DNA of 64,000 bases from Sphingobacterium sp. lm-10 (GTDB lineage: Bacteria > Bacteroidota > Bacteroidia > Sphingobacteriales > Sphingobacteriaceae). A model generated the notes under the pieces. That model searched no databases. It worked only from the letters and a program-made list of their open reading frames with translations, and was not told where the DNA came from. The stretch spans positions 930,001 through 994,000 of the forward strand of contig NZ_JAMJWC010000002.1 in the NCBI RefSeq assembly GCF_023554555.1, given 5' to 3'. Position 1 is the first letter of the stretch; every line of letters begins with the position of its first letter. Below are positions 17,518 to 26,194 of this stretch, in pieces. Made by a program: the position numbers and the translations under genes.

Positions 17518-20500
17518 TTAATGCGCGCTGAGCTTATTTTTCTTTTCTTCATCAAAACCGGCTTCTAGTTCTGCCAGTTTCTTTTTGCCATACGCTAAAC
17601 GTGTGATAGCAACAAATAATACCGGAACGATAAATATGGCCAGGAAAGTCGCTGCAGCCATACCACCAAACACGGTCCAGCCAATTGTTTGACGTGATAC
17701 CGCACCTGCACCGGTAGAGATCATTAAAGGGATAATGCCTAGAATAAAGGCAAACGAGGTCATGATGATTGGTCGGAGGCGTAATTTCACTGCATCTAGA
17801 GTAGCCTCAATTAAATTCATACCAATATCTACCCGTTCTTTTGCAAACTCAACAATTAAGATCGCATTCTTGGCGGCCAAACCGATGATGGTAATCAACC
17901 CAATTTGTGCGAATATATTATTGTCGATCTTCGGTAATAAGGTAAGTGCCAGGATGGAACCAAAAATACCTAGCGGCACGGATAATAAGATAGAAAATGG
18001 TACGGACCAGCTCTCATACAAGGAGGCAAGTAAAAGAAACACAAACACGATACACAAGGCAAATACAATGATGGTCTGTGAACCCGACTCTTTTTCCTGC
18101 AAGGTGGTGCCCGAGAATTCGTAAGCGAATCCATCTGGTAAGACTTCTTGTGCTACCTCTTCTAGGGCTCGAATAGCGTCGCCAGAACTATAGCCTGCTC
18201 CGGCATCACCCATCACTTCGATAGCCCTGAATAGGTTGAAGTGATTAATCATTGCTGGCGCTTCAGCAAGCTCATAATTTACCAAGGTAGACATGGGCAC
18301 AGATAGTCCTGTCACGTTTCTGACATACAGTTTGTTCAGATCCTCAATCTGCATCCTATAACTGGTATCTGCCTGTGATACTACGCGGAAATTTCTTCCA
18401 TATAAAGTAAAGTCGTTGATGTAGCTACTTCCCATGTAGGCCGATAAGGTGGTGTATATGCTGGATATCGGTACGCCCATCGCTTTGGCCTGCTCGCGGT
18501 TTACGTGCAACTTATAGTTGGGTGTATTGGTATTAAATAGGGTGTATGCACGTGAAATCTCTGGACGCTGATTCGCAGCTGCAATGAATTTACGGGTAAT
18601 ATTTTCAAATTCCTTGATGTCGACGCTTCGCTCGTCCTGAATCAGAATAGAAAATCCACCGACAGAACCCAATCCTGGAATGGGAGGCGGGGCAACTGCC
18701 ATGATGCTCGCTTTGTTGTAACGCGCGAACATACCCATAACTTGGGTGATCACTTCCTCGTTGGTGCGTGTTCGTTGGTTCCAGGGCTTCATAAACACGA
18801 AATAAGAGCCATTATTGGGTTTTGCAGACCGATTGAGAATGTTCATTCCAGAAATTTGTGTCATGTATTCAATCTCTGGAATAGAGTCAGTAATCCGCTC
18901 ATATATTTCATCTAACACGGCTGTAGTTCGCGTGTTAGACGATCCTTCTGGCAGTGTGATTCCCATCATGAACAAACCATTATCCTCCTTCGGAATAAAT
19001 CCAGTCGGTTTTTTACCAAACATGAACCCGGTTCCAATAAATATGCACAGCAAGATAATTAATACCAACGGCGTAGCTTTGATCGACTTCTGCACACCCT
19101 TGGAGTAGCGTTCGGTCACATTTCCAAACCAGACATTGAACTTATAAAATATCCTATTAATCCCTTTTGCATCTTTATTTATCGGGGAGGGTCGTAGCAT
19201 GATCGAACAGAGAGCAGGCGTTAAGGTCAATGCTATAAAAGCAGATAACAGCACCGATACGGCAATCGTAATCGCAAATTGCTGATAGAGCTCACCTACC
19301 ATACCCGGAATAAAGCCTACCGGTATAAATACCGCAGCAAGGATCAGACCTATTGCAATTACTGGTGCGGTGATGTCTTTCATAGCGCGCCGAGTAGCCT
19401 CTTTAGCCTCTAGTTTCTCGTGGTCAATATAGTGCTGTACAGCCTCTACTACCACAATGGCATCATCCACGACAATACCAATTGCCAATACAAAGGCGAG
19501 CATCGTTAAATTGTTGATCGAAAAGCCAAATAGATTGAAGAAGATAAATGTTCCGATAATGGAAACGGGAATCGCTATCACCGGAATCAACGTAGCACGC
19601 CAACTCTGTAGGAAAAAGAACACCACAACTGTTACCAAGATCAATGCTTCTATCAATGTGTGCAATACGGAATCAATGGAAGCATGCACCACAGAAACTG
19701 TCTCATAACTTACCATGTAATCCACGTCATTCGGAAATGACTTTTTCAACTGCGCTAATGTAGAATAGATACCCTCTGCAGTCTCCACAGCATTACTCCC
19801 AGGCATTTGATTGACCATCATTCCTGTGGAAATCACACCGTTTACTTTAGTGGACGTCGTATACATAAATTGACCCAATTCTACCCGCGCTATGTCTTTC
19901 AGAAGCACAATTGAACCATCAACGTTTGTCTTAACGATGATATCTTCAAAGTCTTCTTCCGTACTTAGATCACTATCGGTCACGATAGAATATTCGAAAA
20001 CTTGAGATGATGATTGCGGTCGTCCACCTACGCTTCCGCCTGGTACCCTAGAATTTTGCTCTTGTATAGCTGCGCTGACATCTGCGGGGGTTAACCCGAG
20101 GTTTGATAATTTGTTAGCGTCCAGCCAAACTCGCATGGAGAAAGGCTGTCCGAAGGCCATCACATCCCCAACACCTGCCACCCGAAGGATGGCATCCCGA
20201 ACATATAAGTTCGCATAATTGGCCAAAAACTTATTATCCCGCGTACCGTTAGGCGATATCAGGGAGATCATCATCAAAGCGTCTGCATTGGCTTTCCGCG
20301 TAATCACACCCAGACGGCGCACTGTTTCTGGTAGCACTGGTTCGGCAATGCCCACACGATTTTGTACATCTAGGGTGGCAATGTCGATATCGGTACCCAC
20401 TTCAAAGGTCACGGTAATCCGAGACATTCCGTCAGAGGTACTGTTAGATTGCATGTAGATCATGCCAGGGGTACCGTTGATCTGACTTTCAATCGGCGTA

Positions 20501-20688
20501 GTCACGGTTTGCTCCACCGTCTGCGCATCAGCTCCTGTATAGGTGGCCTGTACCGTCACTGTGGGTGGCGCAATATTGGGGTATTGGCTGATCGGCAGCG
20601 TAATGATAGAAATAACCCCGATGATACAGATCAATATGGATATGACCATCGCCGTGACCGGCCTACGTATAAAAACTTCTGAAATCAT
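17518..20688 (-). CDS. RND (HAE1 family) efflux pump, intact copy
   Basis: The 1056-residue inner-membrane transporter has twelve expected transmembrane segments and two large periplasmic loops. The N-terminal MISEVFIRRPVTAMVIS is typical of the family. Proton-relay residues are present: the Asp pair in GIVVDDAIVVVEAV (TM4) and the Lys in GLAAKNAILIVEFA (TM10). It would export hydrophobic compounds by proton antiport with the adaptor encoded 18 nt upstream. Specific substrates cannot be read from the sequence. It is closely related to the frameshifted copy at 11418-14586. Confidence 0.96.
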   Translation of the reverse strand: MISEVFIRRPVTAMVISILICIIGVISIITLPISQYPNIAPPTVTVQATYTGADAQTVEQTVTTPIESQINGTPGMIYMQSNSTSDGMSRITVTFEVGTDIDIATLDVQNRVGIAEPVLPETVRRLGVITRKANADALMMISLISPNGTRDNKFLANYANLYVRDAILRVAGVGDVMAFGQPFSMRVWLDANKLSNLGLTPADVSAAIQEQNSRVPGGSVGGRPQSSSQVFEYSIVTDSDLSTEEDFEDIIVKTNVDGSIVLLKDIARVELGQFMYTTSTKVNGVISTGMMVNQMPGSNAVETAEGIYSTLAQLKKSFPNDVDYMVSYETVSVVHASIDSVLHTLIEALILVTVVVFFFLQSWRATLIPVIAIPVSIIGTFIFFNLFGFSINNLTMLAFVLAIGIVVDDAIVVVEAVQHYIDHEKLEAKEATRRAMKDITAPVIAIGLILAAVFIPVGFIPGMVGELYQQFAITIAVSVLLSAFIALTLTPALCSIMLRPSPINKDAKGINRIFYKFNVWFGNVTERYSKGVQKSIKATPLVLIILLCIFIGTGFMFGKKPTGFIPKEDNGLFMMGITLPEGSSNTRTTAVLDEIYERITDSIPEIEYMTQISGMNILNRSAKPNNGSYFVFMKPWNQRTRTNEEVITQVMGMFARYNKASIMAVAPPPIPGLGSVGGFSILIQDERSVDIKEFENITRKFIAAANQRPEISRAYTLFNTNTPNYKLHVNREQAKAMGVPISSIYTTLSAYMGSSYINDFTLYGRNFRVVSQADTSYRMQIEDLNKLYVRNVTGLSVPMSTLVNYELAEAPAMINHFNLFRAIEVMGDAGAGYSSGDAIRALEEVAQEVLPDGFAYEFSGTTLQEKESGSQTIIVFALCIVFVFLLLASLYESWSVPFSILLSVPLGIFGSILALTLLPKIDNNIFAQIGLITIIGLAAKNAILIVEFAKERVDIGMNLIEATLDAVKLRLRPIIMTSFAFILGIIPLMISTGAGAVSRQTIGWTVFGGMAAATFLAIFIVPVLFVAITRLAYGKKKLAELEAGFDEEKKNKLSAH

Positions 20689-20706
20689 ATTCTCTCCTTA
20701 TTGAAT

Positions 20707-21813
20707 CTATTTTTTCTGAACCTTCAGCTTGTCGCCTTCAGCCAAATTATTTGCACCATCCACGATTACTTGTGCCCCGGCTTCCAGACCTTTCACCACA
20801 ACTACCTTATCATTGAATTTTGTACCAAGCTCCACTGCATGAAATTCTGCCGTACTACTATCGCTAACGGTGTATACATTGGAAGAACCCAGTTGCTCTA
20901 TGACCGCGCGCAATGGAATGACCAGTTGGTTTTCCATAGAGGTGTTTGCCAGACGCAAGGTTAGGTTCATACCTGCGCGAAGCCGATCGCCAGTATTATT
21001 AAATGTAGCTCGTACGCGGAGCGTTCCTGTTGTTCTGTCTACAGCTCGATCTATTACTGTAATTTTTCCGGGCTCTTCGTAGATGCTTCCGTCTGGCAAA
21101 CGAACTTCTATACCGGCAGACGAATTATTTTTTTGCAGTTTGACGAGGCGTTCGATATCTCGTTCATTCACTTGAAATTCCACTGCGATAGGGTTCGTTG
21201 TGGATAGCGTGTTGAGCAAGGTAGTTCCTGCTGTCACCAACGCGCCATTACGGACCTGAGATATACCTACCGAACCACTGAAAGGGGCATAGATAGTAGA
21301 TCGGCTTAGATTGGTGTTCGCATTGTCTACAGTGGCTTTTGCCGCCTGTACCTGCGCACGCTGATTCTTGACATCAGTCTCTGCATAGTCCAGGGTCTGC
21401 CGTGCGATAGCATCGCTTTTCGCTAGCTTTTGATAACGTTCTAAGTCGCGGCTTACGCGGTCGAGATCTGACTCTGCTACAGCAAGGTTAGCTTTTGCCT
21501 GATCCATATCAGCAGCATACCGCGTACGATCAATCTCATACAGCTTTTGTCCCTTAGATACCAAAGCACCGTCTGCCACGAGGATATTGGTAATATAACC
21601 GGATACCTCGGCACGGAGTTCAGTTTCTTGCAATGGTACTACGTAAGCAGGATACTCTTGATACCCCGTTACTATTTGTTCCTCTACCGTCACTACGCTC
21701 ACATCCTTCTCGGTGTTCGTGCCTTGTGCGGCTTCTTGTTTGTTATTACCACACGATTGCCACAGGGCCGCCGACCCCAAAAAAAGCAAGTAATGTATCG
21801 TCTTTTTTGTCAT
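20707..21813 (-). CDS. RND efflux periplasmic adaptor (membrane fusion protein), lipoprotein
   Basis: The 368-residue adaptor has a lipoprotein signal (AALWQSCGNN, Cys anchor), lipoyl half-motif VSGYITNILVADGALVSKGQ, a helical hairpin rich in Ala and Asp, a second lipoyl half IYAPFSGSVGISQVRNGALV, and a C-terminal barrel/membrane-proximal region. It joins the intact pump at 17518-20688 to the TolC-like channel encoded 15 nt upstream. It is the paralogue of the adaptor at 14599-15702. Confidence 0.94.
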   Translation of the reverse strand: MTKKTIHYLLFLGSAALWQSCGNNKQEAAQGTNTEKDVSVVTVEEQIVTGYQEYPAYVVPLQETELRAEVSGYITNILVADGALVSKGQKLYEIDRTRYAADMDQAKANLAVAESDLDRVSRDLERYQKLAKSDAIARQTLDYAETDVKNQRAQVQAAKATVDNANTNLSRSTIYAPFSGSVGISQVRNGALVTAGTTLLNTLSTTNPIAVEFQVNERDIERLVKLQKNNSSAGIEVRLPDGSIYEEPGKITVIDRAVDRTTGTLRVRATFNNTGDRLRAGMNLTLRLANTSMENQLVIPLRAVIEQLGSSNVYTVSDSSTAEFHAVELGTKFNDKVVVVKGLEAGAQVIVDGANNLAEGDKLKVQKK

Positions 21814-21828
21814 TTTCGTTTAGGGTTT

Positions 21829-23157
21829 TTATTGAATTTGGATATTTCCCAATGCACGTTCTACATCAATTTTGCTCGCTAAAAGCGTATAAAGCGCATT
21901 TAGATAGTTCAGCTGGCTGGTTCTTAAGTCAGTCTCGGAGGTCATCAGATCCAAATAGGTTTTGATACCCTCATCATATTGTAGTTTGATGATATCATAT
22001 ACTTCTTCAGAAAGGGCAACATTCTCTCTGCTGACCTTCCAGTCGGTCATAAATGCCCGATAATTGGTGATCGCCTCCGAGTATTCTGCGCCAATTCTGT
22101 TCTTTAGATCCACCATGTCCCAGTCTAGCTGCATTTCCTGTAGTTGAGACCTGCGAATGTCGTGCTGTCGCCTAAAGCCTTGAAAAATAGGAACACTAAA
22201 AGTGAGACCTACGGAGGAGGCAGGAAAAGCGCGATTATAAAGCTGATTGAATTCAGTGTTGAAGTAATTGAGTTGATAGCTGGCCGCAGCGCTAACTGTG
22301 GGTAAGAACTGCCATTTTTGAAACTGTGTCGTCAATTCCTGTTCTCTTTTCATATTCTGCAATTGGCGATACTCAATGCGACGTTCTTCGATCAATACTT
22401 CAGTGGTATCCAGCATCACTTGTGCCTCTAGGTTCTCTTTATTAAAGGAAAGATCCATTGGGTAAGAAAGTGGTAGTGCTAAGAGCTGCTTCAGGAAGTC
22501 GTATTTGAACTTTCTGAACTCATGTGTTTTCTTAAGGTCAGCCTGTGCATTATTTAGGGATATCTGAGCCCGTTTATAGTCTGTTTTATCTACTAACCCT
22601 ACTTCATAGCGTACGTTTGCATCAGTAAATTGCTGTTGTATTCGCAGGATGTTTTCCTGTATAATCTTAATTTGCTCTTCTGTAGTCAGGATGTCATAGT
22701 AGGCTTTGCTAACATCCACTACAGCATTTATTTTTTCATCCTCCACGGTCTGTTTGGTGCGCTCGCGGATCAATCTTGCTGCCCTGGATGCACGCATCAA
22801 CTCCGGGTTTAATATCGCCTGACTGGCTTGTGCTAATAGGTTGCTGGTGTTACGTTGTCCCATTTCAATCAGATTGCCTCCGATAATAGTGGTGGGTATC
22901 TGTATGAAGTGACTTACTGCTCCCGAGGCCATTAGTTGTGGGAAGTATCCTGATAATGCGGATTTGATTTCTTTTTCGCCAATTTCTTCTCCAATATAGG
23001 CGTTTCGTATGGTAATCCGATTAACTAGCGCATAATCCAGAAGCTCCTGCAAAGTAGGTGTAGTGGATAATTCGGACGCTGCATCTTGCCCATACAGCTG
23101 AAGTGAAGAAATGCCAAGGCATATCGTAAAAATAAAATATTTTAAGTGACAGCTCAT
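21829..23157 (-). CDS. TolC-family outer membrane efflux protein, first copy
   Basis: This is the outer-membrane channel component of the first tripartite pump. I choose ATG 23157, 5 nt after the tetR stop, because it opens directly onto a signal peptide (MSCHLKYFIFTICLGISS, cleavage near LYGQ). The frame continues upstream to 23286 but that part overlaps tetR; ATG 23184 is a second option with a 22-nt overlap. Two TolC-like helical repeats are visible (for example EEQIKIIQENILRIQQQFTD). The gene sits second in the operon tetR, channel, adaptor, pump. Confidence 0.92.
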   Translation of the reverse strand: MSCHLKYFIFTICLGISSLQLYGQDAASELSTTPTLQELLDYALVNRITIRNAYIGEEIGEKEIKSALSGYFPQLMASGAVSHFIQIPTTIIGGNLIEMGQRNTSNLLAQASQAILNPELMRASRAARLIRERTKQTVEDEKINAVVDVSKAYYDILTTEEQIKIIQENILRIQQQFTDANVRYEVGLVDKTDYKRAQISLNNAQADLKKTHEFRKFKYDFLKQLLALPLSYPMDLSFNKENLEAQVMLDTTEVLIEERRIEYRQLQNMKREQELTTQFQKWQFLPTVSAAASYQLNYFNTEFNQLYNRAFPASSVGLTFSVPIFQGFRRQHDIRRSQLQEMQLDWDMVDLKNRIGAEYSEAITNYRAFMTDWKVSRENVALSEEVYDIIKLQYDEGIKTYLDLMTSETDLRTSQLNYLNALYTLLASKIDVERALGNIQIQ

Positions 23158-23162
23158 ACGTC

Positions 23163-23750
23163 TTACGCTTTTATTGATGTCCATACTATATCTACCATTT
23201 CGTCTATCTGTTGTGGGTCCATAGAAACCTTTCCGAAGATTATCGATTTTACAAAAGATACGGCAACGCCGGTAAAAGCCGAACATAATAGTTGTATACT
23301 GATGTTTCTTAATTTGTTGTTTGTGCTTCCAAGTTTTAGAAACCCTTGGATGGTTTTCGCGTCCTCATCAGTCTGATTAATTTCTCTCATGCGCCGTTCC
23401 ATTTCGTGAAACGGGGAAGAATAAAATTGATTCATAAACCGAAAATAAGAGGGATAGAGTGTATAAAATTGCACAAACCGTTTCCATATTATTTTGAACT
23501 CGTGCTCATAACTATGATTATCATGAGCCAATCCTTCGAAAAGGTAGGCCATCAATTTTGTCTTACAATACGAGTACAACTCCATGATCAAATCTTCTTT
23601 GGATTCGAAGTAATGATAAATGGTGCCTACGGAAACATTGGCAAGACGCGCAACCTGACTCATAGGAGTTCCGTGGAACCCATTGTCTTGTACAAGTTCT
23701 AAAGTACTCTGAAAAATTGCCTCTCTTTTATCTATATATTGAACGTTCAT
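23163..23750 (-). CDS. TetR/AcrR family transcriptional regulator
   Basis: The 195-residue protein has an N-terminal TetR helix-turn-helix (residues about 10-55: AIFQSTLELVQDNGFHGTPM, then VSVGTIYHYFESKEDLI) and a helical ligand-binding C-terminal domain. As the first gene of an RND efflux operon it most likely represses its own operon and is released by a pump substrate. A 10-bp palindrome lies on its start codon and a -7 promoter box just upstream, which fits autoregulation. The second efflux operon has no regulator of its own and may share this one. Confidence 0.93.
   Translation of the reverse strand: MNVQYIDKREAIFQSTLELVQDNGFHGTPMSQVARLANVSVGTIYHYFESKEDLIMELYSYCKTKLMAYLFEGLAHDNHSYEHEFKIIWKRFVQFYTLYPSYFRFMNQFYSSPFHEMERRMREINQTDEDAKTIQGFLKLGSTNNKLRNISIQLLCSAFTGVAVSFVKSIIFGKVSMDPQQIDEMVDIVWTSIKA
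23740..23749. promoter_or_regulatory. Possible TetR operator palindrome
   Basis: TGAACGTTCA is a perfect 10-bp inverted repeat covering the first codons of the tetR gene, just downstream of its predicted transcription start. The position fits an autoregulatory site, but it is short and only one copy was seen. Confidence 0.3.
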
Positions 23751-23760
23751 TCGATGGAGT

Positions 23761-23768
23761 CAAATGTA
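23761..23768 (-). promoter_or_regulatory. -7 promoter box of the tetR-efflux operon
   Basis: TACATTTG on the minus strand matches the Bacteroidota -7 consensus TAnnTTTG and ends 10 nt before the tetR ATG. No convincing -33 box is correctly spaced. Confidence 0.45.
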
Positions 23769-23892
23769 GTGCTTTTAACTATGAGTTGATTGTCAAAATC
23801 TCGTTATAGTGGATAGCAAGCAATGCATTATGGTAAAAAAGAGGTTACGTTACGACGCTGCTAACTATGTAAGCTATCCGATATTTGGATAA

Positions 23893-24330
23893 TTATTTTT
23901 TTTCGGTAGCTGGCTTGAGGGATTTTTGTACTTCCTCTACCTCATATTTGGATTTTGCGTTGCCAAATCGCACAGTAACGTACGATAGCACGTAAGCAAT
24001 ATCAACCTCAGTTAACTCAGGTATGGCTGGCATATTTTCGGAATATGTATGGCCGGAAACGGTAATACTATCCTTTAGTCCAAAGCGAATAATCCGTGGC
24101 AGTGATGCGCGGTTGTCGTGTAAATAATTCGGATCCGTTAATGGAGGGTAAAGTTTGCCTAGTCCTTCACCTTGTGCACCATGACAATTTTGGCAATGCG
24201 TTCGGTATACTTTTTCACCATTGGTGACATATTGCATTGTTTTTATGTCGTAACTAGACTGGCAACTATATACTGTGTGCAAGAGTAAAATTAGTCCAGC
24301 TATGAGCGTAAGCACCGTGGTGTTACGCAT
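23893..24330 (-). CDS. c-type cytochrome lipoprotein
   Basis: The 145-residue exported protein has a signal ending in VYSC (Cys23, possible lipid anchor), one haem-attachment motif CQNCH (46-50) and a likely axial Met100 in SENMPAIPELT. It is a small class I cytochrome c facing the periplasm. Its start overlaps the stop of the SCO gene by one base (TAATG), so the two are translationally coupled. The pairing with SCO suggests a role near a terminal oxidase or another electron acceptor. Confidence 0.92.
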   Translation of the reverse strand: MRNTTVLTLIAGLILLLHTVYSCQSSYDIKTMQYVTNGEKVYRTHCQNCHGAQGEGLGKLYPPLTDPNYLHDNRASLPRIIRFGLKDSITVSGHTYSENMPAIPELTEVDIAYVLSYVTVRFGNAKSKYEVEEVQKSLKPATEKK

Positions 24331-24986
24331 TAGGAATCGGAATCTTCTTCTTTCAGGAGAATTTCAATATCTACCTGTAATTTTTTGACCTGCTCGTCGT
24401 CTGTGCCATCATACGCGCCGCGAATCCGACGCTGTTTGTCGATCAATACCAAGTATCCCTGATGATCGTATCCTCCAGGAGCATTGGCATCTTCTACTGT
24501 ATAGACCAAATACTGGTCGGCCATGCCATAGACTTCTGCTTTGCTACCATTGACAAACTGCCACTGATCGTTATCTACGCCCAACTTTTTTGCATAGGCT
24601 TTTAGCACATGAGGCTGGTCGTACTTGAAATCAATACTGTGGGAAAGAAAAGCAATCCTATTGTCGCCTTTATAATCTTCATACACTTTCAGCATGTTTC
24701 TCTGCATGGTGGGGCAGATACTAGGACAATGGGTGAAAAAGAAATTGGCTACATATACCTTATCATGAAAGAACGCGTCAGTGAGCACAGTGCTATCCTG
24801 ATTTACGAAGGAAAATGCCGGAATGGTATGGTAGATCGTGTCGACGACGGTTTTACCATCTACCTTACGTTCCACAGGCTCACGTTGTCCATAGATCGGA
24901 AGAGTCTGAGTAGCATGATTACAGGAAGCAAAGCTAATAACTAACAAAGCGACCAAACTGCACGATGCTTTGATTCGGTTTGTCAT
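24330..24986 (-). CDS. SCO1/SenC family protein, lipoprotein
   Basis: This thioredoxin-fold copper chaperone or thiol reductase has a lipoprotein signal (SFASCNH, Cys22). The copper-binding residues are all present: Cys87 and Cys91 in THCPSICPTM, and His175 in YDHQGYLVLID. Proteins of this family help build the CuA centre of cytochrome oxidase. It lies between a small helical lipoprotein (1 nt upstream) and a cytochrome c gene (overlapping). No oxidase subunit is in this window. Confidence 0.94.
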   Translation of the reverse strand: MTNRIKASCSLVALLVISFASCNHATQTLPIYGQREPVERKVDGKTVVDTIYHTIPAFSFVNQDSTVLTDAFFHDKVYVANFFFTHCPSICPTMQRNMLKVYEDYKGDNRIAFLSHSIDFKYDQPHVLKAYAKKLGVDNDQWQFVNGSKAEVYGMADQYLVYTVEDANAPGGYDHQGYLVLIDKQRRIRGAYDGTDDEQVKKLQVDIEILLKEEDSDS

Positions 24987-24987
24987 A

Positions 24988-25440
24988 TTATTTTGCGTAA
25001 GTTTTCATTTTAGACTCAATTTCCTTGTTTACTTTATCAAATTGAGCGCGCATCAATGTGATGCGTTCCAATTCGCTTTCCTGATAGGCGATATCGTTGT
25101 TTTTTAAAGAGTAGTTACGCATCCAGTCCATCATGCCATCTGTAGCCGATTCAATGTCCTGCTTCAACGCCGTCAATTCTGTACGGATAGCAGCGGTATC
25201 CAATGCCGGATCTTCTGCTTTTAAAGTAGAAAGACCATTGAGAATAGAATCAATCTTTACCGATGTCTTATCAAATTTGCTAATCTGCGGCATGATCTCG
25301 TCATGCACTTCAATTGCTTTTGCAGACAAGGATTCTGGGTTAGTATTGTTGTCTGATTGTTTGTTTTCGCTGTTCTGGCAGGCTGTCATTAATACTGTTG
25401 CAACACCAAGGGATGCTACAAATGAGAAGGTTCTGTTCAT
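24988..25440 (-). CDS. Small helical lipoprotein of the SCO/cytochrome c cluster
   Basis: The 150-residue protein starts at ATG 25440 with a lipoprotein signal (MNRTFSFVASLGVATVLMTA then Cys). The frame is open further upstream to 25632 but that part overlaps the next gene antiparallel to no signal and is rejected. The mature part is predicted to be nearly all helix, with heptad-like Leu/Ile spacing and many Glu, Lys and Asp. I do not recognise a named family. It ends 1 nt before the SCO gene, so it belongs to that operon; a structural role there is inference. Confidence 0.75.
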   Translation of the reverse strand: MNRTFSFVASLGVATVLMTACQNSENKQSDNNTNPESLSAKAIEVHDEIMPQISKFDKTSVKIDSILNGLSTLKAEDPALDTAAIRTELTALKQDIESATDGMMDWMRNYSLKNNDIAYQESELERITLMRAQFDKVNKEIESKMKTYAK

Positions 25441-25450
25441 AACACTTTGT

Positions 25451-25948
25451 TTATGTATTTGTTGTTGTACTGTTCGAGTTGAAATCAAATTGCAAGTTAC
25501 GTATATAAATCTCATTACGTACGGTAGCGCAGTGAAGGCCATCCACATCGAAGATATCGGTAGAGAAGGTTTTGACGACTTTGCCATGTACGAGTAAGGT
25601 ATCGAGAGCTTCCTGCATTTGCGCTGGGTCAAGAGTTACGGAAAAATGCAGGCTGCGGTATCCAGGTTTTTTATATTCGATGTGGGCAGATTTTAGCCAG
25701 GATATTGTTTTGTTCAGGCCTTTGCTTTTGACAAAAGCACCGATTAGCACAGGGTAAATAGGATCAATGGACGAAAAGATGGTGCCTCCGAAGATGGCCC
25801 CATTGCCATTCATGTTAAGCAAACTTTTGTGAACGACCACATCAGCTCCAGAGTAACCCTCACGAATGCTTTTTACCCATATCCGCTGAAAAAAGAATGG
25901 TGGATAGAAGCGAAGCACCCATTTTAGCCTATTTGGTGTAACCCTCAT
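25451..25948 (-). CDS. DUF4442 / hotdog-fold thioesterase-like protein
   Basis: The 165-residue cytoplasmic protein resembles DUF4442 proteins, a branch of the hotdog thioesterase superfamily: a conserved N-terminal FYPPFFFQRI segment, the helix after NMNGNGAIFGGTIFSSIDP, and an edge strand ending in VRNEIYI. The substrate is unknown, probably an acyl-CoA or related thioester. A TACTTTTG box only 4 nt before the ATG suggests its own nearly leaderless transcript. It lies 10 nt upstream of the helical lipoprotein and could be co-transcribed with it. Confidence 0.75.
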   Translation of the reverse strand: MRVTPNRLKWVLRFYPPFFFQRIWVKSIREGYSGADVVVHKSLLNMNGNGAIFGGTIFSSIDPIYPVLIGAFVKSKGLNKTISWLKSAHIEYKKPGYRSLHFSVTLDPAQMQEALDTLLVHGKVVKTFSTDIFDVDGLHCATVRNEIYIRNLQFDFNSNSTTTNT

Positions 25949-25952
25949 GCTG

Positions 25953-25960
25953 CAAAAGTA
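25953..25960 (-). promoter_or_regulatory. -7 promoter box of the DUF4442 gene
   Basis: TACTTTTG on the minus strand fits TAnnTTTG. Its last base is 4 nt from the ATG at 25948, so the transcript would have almost no leader. Confidence 0.45.
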
Positions 25961-25995
25961 ACGCTTTCTAGGTTACCTAAAGCGTAAAATTTTTT

Positions 25996-26166
25996 TTACC
26001 GATCAGGGCATTTTTTACAACGTTTGCCTTTTTTGTACTTTTTGCAACACTTTTTGAAGTCATATGGACTATTGGGTCCAAATGGATTAATACCTTTAGC
26101 GTACGTGTCAAACATATCTGGGCTGTTCAATACCGGTAATGAAATTAAGCTATCCTCGCTATACAT
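25996..26166 (-). CDS. 56-residue Cys/Lys-rich small protein
   Basis: A short frame starts at ATG 26166 and ends in TAA. The N-terminal 30 residues are ordinary (YSEDSLISLPVLNSPDMF), followed by NPFGPNSPYD and then a dense basic tail KKCCKKYKKGKRCKKC with four Cys and ten Lys/Arg within 16 residues. A perfect -7 box TAACTTTG lies 4 nt upstream of the ATG. I do not recognise a family. The CC...C..C spacing could bind zinc or another metal, or the tail could bind nucleic acid; both are inference. It follows uridine kinase after 28 nt in the same direction. Confidence 0.65.
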   Translation of the reverse strand: MYSEDSLISLPVLNSPDMFDTYAKGINPFGPNSPYDFKKCCKKYKKGKRCKKCPDR

Positions 26167-26170
26167 AATA

Positions 26171-26178
26171 CAAAGTTA
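26171..26178 (-). promoter_or_regulatory. -7 promoter box of the Cys/Lys-rich mini-gene
   Basis: TAACTTTG on the minus strand matches TAnnTTTG and ends 4 nt before the ATG at 26166. No -33 box with the right spacing was found. Confidence 0.4.
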
Positions 26179-26194
26179 CTATATAATATGCAGA

